Origin: a virus
Virus record (IMG/VR): IMGVR_UViG_3300047300_000288
Coordinates: 1-30,439 of that record
DNA: 30,439 nucleotides
Reading direction: 5' to 3' (one strand)
Numbering within the stretch: position 1 is the first letter of the stretch; every line of letters begins with the position of its first letter. Position numbers and translations under genes: made by a program. The notes beneath the pieces are model-generated. The model did not search any database, was not told where the DNA came from, and saw only the letters and a program-made list of their open reading frames with translations. Below, piece by piece: positions 22,324 to 29,268 of the stretch.

Positions 22324-22433
22324 GCAGTCAGTGAGGGACATCCATGTCCCTCTGTGTGATACCCCCTTGCTGTGCATTATTCATATTTCCCAGATTTTGA
22401 AAGTGAACAAGGGGGTAGGTTGCCGAACCTCAG
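22324..22433 (-). ncRNA. Structured noncoding segment, possible small RNA
   Basis: 110 bases without an ORF. A 9-bp perfect inverted repeat (22333-22341 / 22344-22352, GAGGGACAT/ATGTCCCTC) adjoins a 10-bp perfect inverted repeat TACCCCCTTG (22360-22369) / CAAGGGGGTA (22408-22417), which encloses a 38-base AT-rich loop. With the terminator at 22296-22323 this gives three consecutive hairpins. It follows the HTH gene, as would a processed 3' UTR RNA or a protein-binding leader. Also compatible with a DNA site. Confidence 0.35.
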
Positions 22434-22649
22434 TTATTTCATTAAGTAATTAAAAGCCTTATCATAGAACTCACTCTGTACTGGTCTCCCATGTAGGAAG
22501 CGGTGCAGTGTGATGTTAGTCACTCCCATGTCCTCTGCCATGTGCACAGCTCTGTTCCTATTGGATATCTTATCCTTAAGTTCAGCCCTCACCCAGTCAG
22601 TGAGGGTCTGATTATCTTTGAGATATACGGTCTTAGAACGGGAGATCAT
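22434..22649 (-). CDS. Small HTH DNA-binding protein
   Basis: 71 residues. Helix-turn-helix NRAVHMAEDMGVTNITLHRFLHG (residues ~32-54) is seen, resembling XRE/Cro-like domains; the flanks are short. It is the last gene of the replication operon and overlaps the SSB gene by 17 bases. It may switch early to late expression or bind the palindromes near 1250 or 28889; this is inferred. Confidence 0.6.
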   Translation of the reverse strand: MISRSKTVYLKDNQTLTDWVRAELKDKISNRNRAVHMAEDMGVTNITLHRFLHGRPVQSEFYDKAFNYLMK

Positions 22650-22959
22650 CTTGCTCGTTGTTTAGTATGTCATCCAGTACACTTGGAGCCTTAGCCTCAC
22701 CTTGCACCTTCCATGCATCCAGTGTGTTGTAATACTTCTCACCTACTTGTCTACCTCGTAGGTTGAATGATACCTCCACCACTTGACCCTCACCATAGGG
22801 TGCTATGATATCCATGCGGTCATTGACTGTCTGGAAGATAATCTCCTGTGGGTACTTGTCAGCTGTAGTGATCACGAACTCTCTCACTGAGAACTTGTCT
22901 GATATCACATTGACATCCTTGATGAGCTTGATAGCTCCTTTGATTGTTAAATCTGCCAT
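22633..22959 (-). CDS. DUF3127-type single-strand DNA-binding protein
   Basis: 108 residues. OB-fold signature of DUF3127: SVREFVITTADKYPQEIIFQTVNDRMDII (residues 24-52), VVEVSFNLRGRQVGEKYYNTLDAWKV (60-85). The end EQDDLPF is an acidic tail like that of SSB proteins, which binds repair and replication partners. It would protect ssDNA made during replication and during exonuclease-ERF recombination encoded upstream. Confidence 0.8.
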   Translation of the reverse strand: MADLTIKGAIKLIKDVNVISDKFSVREFVITTADKYPQEIIFQTVNDRMDIIAPYGEGQVVEVSFNLRGRQVGEKYYNTLDAWKVQGEAKAPSVLDDILNNEQDDLPF

Positions 22960-22962
22960 TTG

Positions 22963-23058
22963 TTACTTTTTAAAATATTCTCTAATTATTGCAATAGTTC
23001 CTAAATATACTAATACTAAAACTGGTATACCTAACAATATAAAAATAGTTGCTTTCAT
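22963..23058 (-). CDS. 31-residue membrane protein
   Basis: MKATIFILLGIPVLVLVYLG... one hydrophobic helix with basic ends (IREYFKK at the C-terminus). Starts one base after the stop of the lipoprotein gene and ends three bases before the SSB start. The frame, spacing and composition support a gene; function unknown. It could act with the lipoprotein in the envelope. Confidence 0.5.
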   Translation of the reverse strand: MKATIFILLGIPVLVLVYLGTIAIIREYFKK

Positions 23059-23059
23059 A

Positions 23060-23461
23060 TTATTTACGTTCAATTATTGGAATGTTAGCCTCAGTTGGTA
23101 CATATACCGTCTTGTTGTTGTTATACATTCCTTCGACCATCATGTATTTGATGTAGTCAGGGTTAGTACTGATAGCTTTTGATATTATATCAATTGACTT
23201 AGCTTTTGCTTGTGACTCGATTAACTTAGCTTCTGCATTTGAATTTGCAGTAATAACTTTAGTTTTAGCATCTAATTGCGCACTTTCAAAATCAGCTTTA
23301 GCCTCTTCAATTTTTGCCTTTTTAGAACTTTCGGCTTTAAGTAGTATTTGCTTACCTTGACTTTGTGCGTCTAATTCGTCTTGGTGTCTGTTGAAGTCAT
23401 AACATGAAGTCAGTGACATTGCAGTCAATAATACTGCTACTGTTTTAATTGTTGTTTCCAT
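23060..23461 (-). CDS. Lipoprotein with band-7-like C-terminal segment
   Basis: 133 residues. Signal peptide with lipobox LTSC (C20): TIKTVAVLLTAMSLTSC. Then a long helical Ala/Lys/Glu segment (QILLKAESSKKAKIEEAKADFESAQLDAKTKV), then AEAKLIESQAKAKSIDIISKAISTNPDYIKYMMVEGMYNNNKTVYVPTEANIPII, which resembles the C-terminal tail of prohibitin/stomatin-like proteins. The SPFH core itself is missing. A phage lipoprotein of this kind may alter the envelope, for example to exclude other phages; inferred only. Confidence 0.6.
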   Translation of the reverse strand: METTIKTVAVLLTAMSLTSCYDFNRHQDELDAQSQGKQILLKAESSKKAKIEEAKADFESAQLDAKTKVITANSNAEAKLIESQAKAKSIDIISKAISTNPDYIKYMMVEGMYNNNKTVYVPTEANIPIIERK

Positions 23462-23480
23462 TTTTATTTATTATTTAATT
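23452..23480. repeat. Duplicated start region, copy 1
   Basis: 29 bases around the start of the lipoprotein gene. On the minus strand: AATTAAATAATAAATAAAAA, then ATGGAAACAA. It matches 23666-23693 except for one T indel. Both genes begin Met-Glu-Thr. Confidence 0.75.
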
Positions 23481-23675
23481 ATTATCGAATACTATCTCTG
23501 CTGTAGTCTTATCTAATATCTCATCTGCTATGATGTTAGCATAGTCAACTGCTAATACATAATCTGGTTTAGTTTGAGAGTTATTATCATAGGACCATCT
23601 AATATCCTGCATTCGTTCAGGACTTGTTAAAAATGCTGCCACTAACTGAGTGACAATCTGTGTTCTTGTTTCCAT
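23475..23675 (-). CDS. Hypothetical small acidic protein
   Basis: 66 residues (METRTQIVTQLVAAFLTSPERMQDIRWSYDNNS...). Predominantly helical, acidic C-terminus (TAEIVFDNN). I recall similar 'I..QL...L.sPe.mqdi' small proteins in Bacteroidota phages, without known function. Begins within the duplicated start region. Confidence 0.55.
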   Translation of the reverse strand: METRTQIVTQLVAAFLTSPERMQDIRWSYDNNSQTKPDYVLAVDYANIIADEILDKTTAEIVFDNN

Positions 23676-23693
23676 TTTATTTATTATTTAATT
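23666..23693. repeat. Duplicated start region, copy 2
   Basis: 28 bases at the start of the 66-residue gene, matching 23452-23480 with one base missing. It probably represents a re-used translation start (A-rich, as Bacteroidota ribosomes prefer), or a remnant of a gene duplication or insertion. Confidence 0.75.
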
Positions 23694-24297
23694 CATTTAC
23701 ATACTGTGAGTAGTACTCAGAGCAATGTCTGAGCCTCTCAATTATTAACTCCTCATACATCACATCTCTCTCATACCTCACAACTGTAATACGCTTAGCT
23801 GGGTCAATGTGGTCCACTCTATGGATGGATAGGTTATCCCACTCAGTGAGCAACTCATCTGGAGTAGTGTACATGGTGTAGATTAGTTCAAATGCTGGTC
23901 TATTATACAGCATCATGTAAGCTCTTCCCTGCCATTCGTAGTCACTTGACTCAGCCTCTGATGGTGTTGCTGGGAAGGTTTCTAAGGACCATGAACTTTT
24001 GATGTCAATGATTAGGTCATCTGTTATGATATCACAACACCCTGATAGGTAGTCATTGGTAACTCTATTCTCATTCTTAGTGTAGTTGGTGAACCTAACA
24101 TTGTTGAGTAGATTGATACCTTCCTGCTCCCAGTCAGTGCCCTTGATCATTGGTTTAGTCTTGAGCTCAGTGTTGTATCCATAGAACTGCTGCTTAGCTA
24201 TCCTTCTAATTTCAGACTTAGCAGTCTCAGATAGCACCTCTGACTTACTCCTTGAGTTAGTCATGAGCTTCCCTAATTGTGATGGTCTGAAAATCAT
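23677..24297 (-). CDS. PD-(D/E)XK phage exonuclease (YqaJ/λ-exo type)
   Basis: 206 residues. MIFRPSQLGKLMT starts the fold; KGTDWEQEGINLLNN carries a candidate catalytic Glu (~57-59); GCCDI (D89) and DLIIDIKSSW (D98, K100) form the D...DxK centre. Pairs with the upstream ERF annealase for single-strand annealing recombination of phage DNA; pairing supported by operon position. Overlaps the upstream 86-residue gene by 4 bases. Confidence 0.8.
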   Translation of the reverse strand: MIFRPSQLGKLMTNSRSKSEVLSETAKSEIRRIAKQQFYGYNTELKTKPMIKGTDWEQEGINLLNNVRFTNYTKNENRVTNDYLSGCCDIITDDLIIDIKSSWSLETFPATPSEAESSDYEWQGRAYMMLYNRPAFELIYTMYTTPDELLTEWDNLSIHRVDHIDPAKRITVVRYERDVMYEELIIERLRHCSEYYSQYVNELNNK

Positions 24298-24554
24298 AGC
24301 TCTATGTTTACTTGTTTCTCATATCCTAATAATATACTATTCATTGGTAAGTGTTCATTGTGAATCACATTGTAACCAAATATAGTAGTTTGAATAATTT
24401 TTGAACTTGGAACATCCCATCCATAATGTTCTCCAATTGTTTTTAAATGCTGTGTATTCATAATAAAACACAATCTATCTATTGTTACTGGAGTATTTTT
24501 ATAAATGTCTAAAAGTAAATTTTGACAAGTATCTAATATATCATTGCATTTCAT
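24294..24554 (-). CDS. Hypothetical protein between annealase and exonuclease
   Basis: 86 residues (MKCNDILDTCQNLLLDIYKNTPVTIDRL...). Mixed α/β, no membrane segment, contains three cysteines. ATGA overlaps on both sides tie it to the recombination genes. No recognised family. Base composition is more AT-rich than neighbours, a sign it could be a later insertion. Confidence 0.5.
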   Translation of the reverse strand: MKCNDILDTCQNLLLDIYKNTPVTIDRLCFIMNTQHLKTIGEHYGWDVPSSKIIQTTIFGYNVIHNEHLPMNSILLGYEKQVNIEL

Positions 24555-25144
24555 AGTTGTGCCTCCTGTTCTTTAGTAAGTGAGTAATTCTTAACAAGCT
24601 CCTCCTTAGTGTATTGACCTGCTGCTATCTTAGCCAGTGCATTTTTGAACCTTTCATCCTCCAGTGATGGCTTTGCCTTAGGTTGTACAGGTGCAGTTGC
24701 TTTCTCAGCATCATCATCTACAGCCTGTAGTGATAGAGTACTTTGAAGGGTGTACCTGCGATAGTAGGTTATGGCACTACCCTGCTGCTGTGGGTTCATT
24801 CCTGTTGGTAGCTCCATGCATGACTCTATCATTGTGCCTGAGTCAATGTCAATAATCTGAGTGCACACACTATTGCTCATGATAGGCTGCAATAATAGCA
24901 GACCATTCTCAAGTAGGATAGGTTCTACAGCATCAAGTATTGCATTGATGTCAGCATAAGCCTTTTTAAAGTGGGGGTTGTTAGCGTTTTTGGTCACCTT
25001 ACCGATTGCTAACTTAGCTCTGTGGAGCTTCTGATGGAAGTTGAGAGTGATCTCAGCTTCATTTGCCTGTCTGATTTTCTCAGATGTACTGATTAGTTCT
25101 TTCATTTGCTTTATATTTTCTTCAAAGATAAGTGTTTTTTGCAT
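24551..25144 (-). CDS. ERF-family single-strand annealing protein
   Basis: 197 residues. ERF core about 35-148: KLHRAKLAIGKVTKNANNPHFKKAYADINAILDAVEPILLENGLLLLQPIMSNSVCT in short parts, then SGTMIESCMELP and GSAITYYRRYTLQSTLSLQAVDDDAE, the family's most conserved stretch. It anneals complementary ssDNA with the exonuclease. The C-terminal ~45 residues form a Lys/Glu-rich helical extension. No start codon competitor except M14. Confidence 0.85.
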   Translation of the reverse strand: MQKTLIFEENIKQMKELISTSEKIRQANEAEITLNFHQKLHRAKLAIGKVTKNANNPHFKKAYADINAILDAVEPILLENGLLLLQPIMSNSVCTQIIDIDSGTMIESCMELPTGMNPQQQGSAITYYRRYTLQSTLSLQAVDDDAEKATAPVQPKAKPSLEDERFKNALAKIAAGQYTKEELVKNYSLTKEQEAQL

Positions 25145-25162
25145 ATATACAAATAAAAGTTA

Positions 25163-25279
25163 TTAACAATCATCTGTTAATTCATTGTTGATACCCTCAA
25201 CTGGGTGTTTGTACTTCTTTCTAAGGTGCTTGAGCTTCACTCTGAACTTAGGCATCTTGAGTTTGATTCTATACTTCAT
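25163..25279 (-). CDS. 38-residue basic peptide gene
   Basis: MKYRIKLKMPKFRVKLKHLRKKYKHP... is strikingly basic (about 15 Lys/Arg) with an acidic end (NNELTDDC). It overlaps the preceding gene by 11 bases and stops 18 bases before the ERF gene. Possibly a nucleic-acid-binding peptide; not a family I know. Confidence 0.45.
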   Translation of the reverse strand: MKYRIKLKMPKFRVKLKHLRKKYKHPVEGINNELTDDC

Positions 25280-25499
25280 AGTTCTCTATCTCTCGTTTAA
25301 CATCCAGGAGCCATTGATGAGCTAAGCTACCCTCATTGATATACAATGCATTTCTAAAATCTAACATTTCATTGACTGCAATCAAGGCACATTCCTTAAC
25401 TGAGTGCATGTTGGCAAAGTATCCATTTTCAAATTCATCAAATCTGACAGCATATTGATACTTAGTGATTAGTTCTATTGCTTTATCCTTTGCATTCAT
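25269..25499 (-). CDS. MTAKEKA-family paralogue 3
   Basis: 76 residues. Opens MNAKDKAIELITKYQYAVRFDEF, has KECALIAVNEMLDF and WLLDVKREIENYEV. It aligns over its whole length with the next two products (common: (T/N)AK(E/D)KA..., (K)xCAL..V(d/n)(q/e)M(L/M), and EV(K/R)..I). Members are frequent in Bacteroidota phages, often in copies next to replication genes; no known function. Confidence 0.55.
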   Translation of the reverse strand: MNAKDKAIELITKYQYAVRFDEFENGYFANMHSVKECALIAVNEMLDFRNALYINEGSLAHQWLLDVKREIENYEV

Positions 25500-25738
25500 A
25501 GCTTATGTATCTCGTTCCTAACTTGTTCTAAGTATTTCTGCATATGAATAGCATACTCATTTAGACCTTTATGCTTATCTGTAAATGGTAGTACTAACAT
25601 CATTTGGTCTACTGTGTTCAATGCACATTGCTTGGCAGTACTTTCAAATAGTGTATGTACTGGATGTGGGCATCCTGTATAATTAAATGGATTGATATGC
25701 ATATCCACTAACTCCCTTGCCTTCTCCTTCGCTGTCAT
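25496..25738 (-). CDS. MTAKEKA-family paralogue 2
   Basis: 80 residues: MTAKEKARELVDMHINPF, TAKQCALNTVDQMMLVLP, YLEQVRNEIHKL. Middle copy of three tandem genes. Coupled by ATGA overlaps on both sides. Confidence 0.55.
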   Translation of the reverse strand: MTAKEKARELVDMHINPFNYTGCPHPVHTLFESTAKQCALNTVDQMMLVLPFTDKHKGLNEYAIHMQKYLEQVRNEIHKL

Positions 25739-26028
25739 AGTAATTCTATTTGCTGTTTAACTTCTGCCCAGTATCCAAAGTTACTAAGCACATGACTATC
25801 AATTTGGTCTTGAATATTTTTACCTGACTGCATAAAGTCTTTTGCTGTTTTATACGCACTAATCTGATGAGATACACTAATTTTTTTATGTGTTTTCAAT
25901 ATCTCATCCACTGCTATATTAGATAAATTTTTAGCTATTTTATCCTTTAATAACTCAGAGTCATGTAGTAAAGCTATTTCAGTTCTAATTAACCCAAATA
26001 TCCTAATTGCCTTCTCCTTCGCTGTCAT
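25735..26028 (-). CDS. MTAKEKA-family paralogue 1
   Basis: 97 residues: MTAKEKAIRIFGLIRTEIALLHDSELLKDKIAKN, LSNIAVDEILKTH, YWAEVKQQIELL. It lacks the CAL cysteine and is longer by a middle insert. Together the three could form a heteromeric complex or be dosage duplications. Overlaps the nuclease gene by 4 bases. Confidence 0.55.
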   Translation of the reverse strand: MTAKEKAIRIFGLIRTEIALLHDSELLKDKIAKNLSNIAVDEILKTHKKISVSHQISAYKTAKDFMQSGKNIQDQIDSHVLSNFGYWAEVKQQIELL

Positions 26029-26501
26029 AACCCTAATACAAACGATTCATACCACTCAACAAAGCTATCAAAGTCTCTCACTATGATATACACCCCACCA
26101 GCTTTTTCAATGGCAGCTTGATATTGTTTTTGAACGTCACTCTGCTTATCCTTCTGCTTAATCTCTATCTTAACTGACCTGCCTCTGATAGTCGCAGAGA
26201 TATCTGCAGTACCTTTGGTTGACTGTCCAGGTGTCCACTTACCAGGGAGCTGCTTAGTGTGTGCCAGTTCACCGGTGCCTATCTGTATCTTAGTTCCTTC
26301 TCTGTACTGACCTTGAGATGAGATACGTTCAGCCTGACCACCCATGTATTGCACATAGGCTATAACACACTTAGTAAGTGAGTTTGCTGAGTTATCCTTC
26401 CAGTCAGTGTAAGGTATATACCTCTCATCAATGGAGGGGTATCGTAGTCTTAAGTCTTCAAGCTCTAATGCCTTGAGCTTATCTTTGTTTAGTTTGTTCA
26501 T
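26025..26501 (-). CDS. VRR-NUC-like nuclease
   Basis: 158 residues. N-terminal helical part; YVQYMGGQAERISSQGQYREGTK, and the core KGTADISATIRGRSVKIEIKQKDKQSDVQKQYQAAIEKAGGVYIIV with G-x-x-D (D100), E113-x-K115 and a helix, as in the PD-(D/E)XK VRR-NUC/Holliday-junction resolvase-like group. It probably processes branched replication or recombination intermediates. Overlaps the primase gene end by one base and the next gene by four. Confidence 0.7.
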   Translation of the reverse strand: MNKLNKDKLKALELEDLRLRYPSIDERYIPYTDWKDNSANSLTKCVIAYVQYMGGQAERISSQGQYREGTKIQIGTGELAHTKQLPGKWTPGQSTKGTADISATIRGRSVKIEIKQKDKQSDVQKQYQAAIEKAGGVYIIVRDFDSFVEWYESFVLGL

Positions 26502-28888
26502 TAAAATCCTGCTTTATTATTTAACTCATCCCACACATCATCAGGCTGTGGTTTTACCTCATCAGTAGTATATTCAATCCATCTCCTTCCATTAGTCTTA
26601 CCATCAAGTATCTTATAGCCATGATGCTTACCATAGATATTAAGCCATTGAGTGAATTTCTTTTTAGTTAGCCACCTGGATAGATCACTATAGTCTTTTG
26701 TGATTATCTCATGCAGCTCATCTTTATATAGTCTGGTGTTCAATGGGATGTTACCATCCTCTGACCATTCATAGAACTCATGAGAGGTCTCTTTTATGAA
26801 CTTTCTTATGTCAAGATTAGTGAACTCATGAGATACAAGTCCATTGCGAAGGTAGAACTGAGCACACTGTATCATGAAGTTATCAAACATCATCCACTGG
26901 TCATCCTTCCAGTCATCAAAAAGCATGTGCCCAAACTCATCCAAGGGAGTCTTTTTAAACCCGAAGTAGTCTGACATCTCTACTTCAAACTTTCTCCTCT
27001 CAAATGAGCCACCAACACCACCTATGGTGTAGTTAGTAGTGATCACAATCTTAGGTGACTTGGTCACTGGTAGCTTGATAGCATCTTGACCTTTGTACTC
27101 AAGGGTGATTCCCTCTGTAATTAGACTAAATAGGTTCTCAAAGTTGAAGTTCTTTTTAACGTCATCAAATACCAGGAGCTGAGTATCTGTAGATACTGTC
27201 TGATAAGGGAATGACTTAGTAAATTCAAAGGTCTTACCATCTATTGAGGCTACCTTTTTAAGTTTAGCCAGTGCATTCCAGAACAATCCCTTACCACTTC
27301 CTCCATTGGGGTTCTCTGAGATAGTCTCATCATTGAAAATAATAGCTTTGTTGTTAGCTGATGTCTTATAAGAGTGCATCAAGTAGCCTATGACTGACTT
27401 AAAGCTGTTGTACTTAGCTGAGTCCTTGCCACTTACCAACCACAGGAAGGTTCTGAACTCACTATTGTGGTGATCGTATTCTTTGTACTCCCTGTCAATG
27501 ATTTGTTTTTTCCATACATATCCATCCAGGTCAATGTATTCATGTTTTTTTATGCTATCTTTTGTAATTTCTACAGCACAATTTTTGTAATATAGGTAGC
27601 AGATATCAGAAGTATCCTCAAGCATGTTCACATCTGAACTATCAAGCATTGAAAGGAACTCAGAAGTGAAATACTTAGTTGCTCCTGCCATTAAGTCGTA
27701 TGGTTGAAAGCCTATCTCAGGACGTGCAAGGAGTGCAGTCAAAGTGAAGTCTTTTATCCTCTTCTCATTGGTCTCTTCAATAAGGTTCTGCTCTTTTTTA
27801 ATGAATGTATAAGTGTTGCTGTCAGTTGGGAAGTGTTTAAAAAAGTTGTTTTGTTGTAGCCAGAATTTATACTGATGGATGCTCAGTTGTATCTTATTGT
27901 TTTTTGTATAGGTCCAAAAGTCCTCAATATTCCCAGTTTCTTTGATGCCATCAACACACTTATCAATCTCCTCCTGGGTGAACTCAGGAAGTGATTTTAT
28001 TATATCACTTGTTTTCTTACCAGCTCTGATATGCTTCTCTATTTTCTCCCTGGATGAGGTATCCTCAAAGAACTTAGTGCCAAAGTTTGAAGTCTTTGAA
28101 TAAGCACTTTTTATAATTTTACGGATCTCATTTTCTTTGCCACCTTCATCAAACTTAAGCAGAACATTCTCAGCCTCTGATTGATTGACTCCGAAGTCAT
28201 TAAGTGCAGCAGCTAACTTGAATAAGTTATTATTCTTAGATCCTGCCACCATGCCGTACTTTTTACCCCACCATTTGAGTAGGTTCTCAATGATTCTATT
28301 ATCAGACTTGATAGGTATCATGACATCAATAGATCCTATCTCTTCAATATCTGGCTCCTCAATCTGAGTCCATGTAGTTGAGTCCAGGTTAAGATACAAG
28401 TCAGGGTCATATGACTCATAGCAGAACCTATCAATGTTACTACCTACATTATCCCAATAGTCTGAGTCAAAGTGAGTTCTCAAAGCATCAAAATATCCTT
28501 TGAAGTTGCCATCAGTAGGTATCTTAACAAGTACTTTCACTCCTTTACCGGATGGTGATATCCATGCAGAGAACACATACTCATCCTTTGACACTAATTC
28601 TTTGAACTGAACAGCCTCTGACTGGTGAGCCATGTTATCGAAGTCAAGGATGATAAGTCCTGACCTCTGGTCAATACCTTTGATAGTTCTCTTTGTGAAT
28701 GTTCCATTGAAGCACACCCCAGGGAGCTGAGCCTTAATAGGTTTCTGTTCATCCTTAGTAGGTAGAGCTCTAATCTGCTCAACTAAGTCCTTTGACTTAC
28801 CTATTTTAATACGTTCAAGACAGTACAGAGCTGACTTGTTAAATGGGTTGGTGGTATCTGTTACCTTTTTGAAAATTGATACAATCAT
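26501..28888 (-). CDS. VirE/BT4734-type primase-helicase
   Basis: 795 residues. Primase-like N-terminus (about 55-170): LIILDFDN (D82), SPSGKGVKVLV (112-121), NIDRFCYESYDPDLYLN (151-167), as in Bacteroidota VirE N-terminal/BT4734 proteins. Helical linker 200-320. SF3/DUF5906-like helicase 500-640: Walker A NGGSGKG (528-534), Walker B LLVFDD (571-576), sensor VITTNY (615-620), arginine finger at R631/R632. It would initiate and drive replication from the adjacent noncoding region. Preceded by a 13-base tandem repeat touching its start codon. Confidence 0.85.
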   Translation of the reverse strand: MIVSIFKKVTDTTNPFNKSALYCLERIKIGKSKDLVEQIRALPTKDEQKPIKAQLPGVCFNGTFTKRTIKGIDQRSGLIILDFDNMAHQSEAVQFKELVSKDEYVFSAWISPSGKGVKVLVKIPTDGNFKGYFDALRTHFDSDYWDNVGSNIDRFCYESYDPDLYLNLDSTTWTQIEEPDIEEIGSIDVMIPIKSDNRIIENLLKWWGKKYGMVAGSKNNNLFKLAAALNDFGVNQSEAENVLLKFDEGGKENEIRKIIKSAYSKTSNFGTKFFEDTSSREKIEKHIRAGKKTSDIIKSLPEFTQEEIDKCVDGIKETGNIEDFWTYTKNNKIQLSIHQYKFWLQQNNFFKHFPTDSNTYTFIKKEQNLIEETNEKRIKDFTLTALLARPEIGFQPYDLMAGATKYFTSEFLSMLDSSDVNMLEDTSDICYLYYKNCAVEITKDSIKKHEYIDLDGYVWKKQIIDREYKEYDHHNSEFRTFLWLVSGKDSAKYNSFKSVIGYLMHSYKTSANNKAIIFNDETISENPNGGSGKGLFWNALAKLKKVASIDGKTFEFTKSFPYQTVSTDTQLLVFDDVKKNFNFENLFSLITEGITLEYKGQDAIKLPVTKSPKIVITTNYTIGGVGGSFERRKFEVEMSDYFGFKKTPLDEFGHMLFDDWKDDQWMMFDNFMIQCAQFYLRNGLVSHEFTNLDIRKFIKETSHEFYEWSEDGNIPLNTRLYKDELHEIITKDYSDLSRWLTKKKFTQWLNIYGKHHGYKILDGKTNGRRWIEYTTDEVKPQPDDVWDELNNKAGF

Positions 28889-28914
28889 ATTACTTGTTTA
28901 AATTACTTGTTTAA
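28889..28914 (-). promoter_or_regulatory. 13-bp tandem repeat abutting the primase start codon
   Basis: Minus strand: TTAAACAAGTAAT twice in direct succession, the second ending exactly before ATG 28888. An inverted third copy AACAAGTAA lies at 28934-28942. Such a cluster could be an operator for autoregulation, or a translational control site. Confidence 0.5.
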
Positions 28915-28978
28915 AAAAAAAGAGGGGGAAAGGAACAAGTAAAAACCTTTTATGTGGATGCCTCCGACAACCCCTTTG

Positions 28979-28986
28979 CAAATATA
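28979..28986 (-). promoter_or_regulatory. Host-type -7 box of the replication operon
   Basis: Minus strand TATATTTG, a full TAnnTTTG match; the expected start is near 28972, giving a leader of ~85 bases. No good TTG box lies upstream at the usual distance, so activator help is possible. Confidence 0.45.
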
Positions 28987-29027
28987 GATAATTATTTCAT
29001 TCATGATGTAAAAATACACTTTTTTTT

Positions 29028-29061
29028 ATCTGCCCCGCAATCTGCCCCGCAATCTGCCCCG
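29028..29061. repeat. Iteron-like tandem repeat ATCTGCCCCGCA x 2.8
   Basis: Two perfect 12-bp units and a 10-bp third one, bordered by T8 tracts on both sides. The CTGCCCC core recurs at 29201-29207. GC-rich, unlike the rest of the region. Confidence 0.7.
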
Positions 29062-29209
29062 TTTTTTTTGAGTATTTTCAAGGCTTTCAGCAATTCTAGG
29101 GCACATTTTCTTTAATTTTACCAACTTTTAGAAAAAATAAAAAAGTAATAATTGAGCAAAAAATAAATACATATAGATATATAGGCAGAAATGTGCCCTT
29201 CTGCCCCAT

Positions 29210-29241
29210 AAAAAAACCCCCTCACTCGTTTGTGTAGGGGG
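29210..29241 (-). terminator. Terminator of the DnaA-like unit
   Basis: Minus-strand RNA: stem CCCCCU + CAC / GUG + AGGGGG with one bulged base and a 6-base loop, followed by U7. It closes the early unit before the noncoding region. Confidence 0.85.
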
Positions 29242-29268
29242 CTAAAATACAAAGCGGTGCTAAGATAG

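Larger units (their letters stand above)
28889..29268. other. 380-bp noncoding region, candidate replication origin
   Basis: No ORF. Contents from left to right: the 13-bp tandem repeat, an inverted copy, the -7 box, the GC-rich tandem repeats 29028-29061, the GGGCACATTT inverted repeat (29099-29108/29189-29198), a 70-base AT-rich stretch (29109-29180), another CTGCCCC copy (29201-29207) and a terminator. It is flanked by a DnaA domain IV-like gene and the primase gene. The combination of iteron-like repeats and AT-rich DNA next to both proteins suggests an origin. Confidence 0.5.

Noticed and set aside
29028-29061. CRISPR-like repeat array
   Set aside because: The units are 12 bp with no spacers; this is a tandem or iteron-type repeat.
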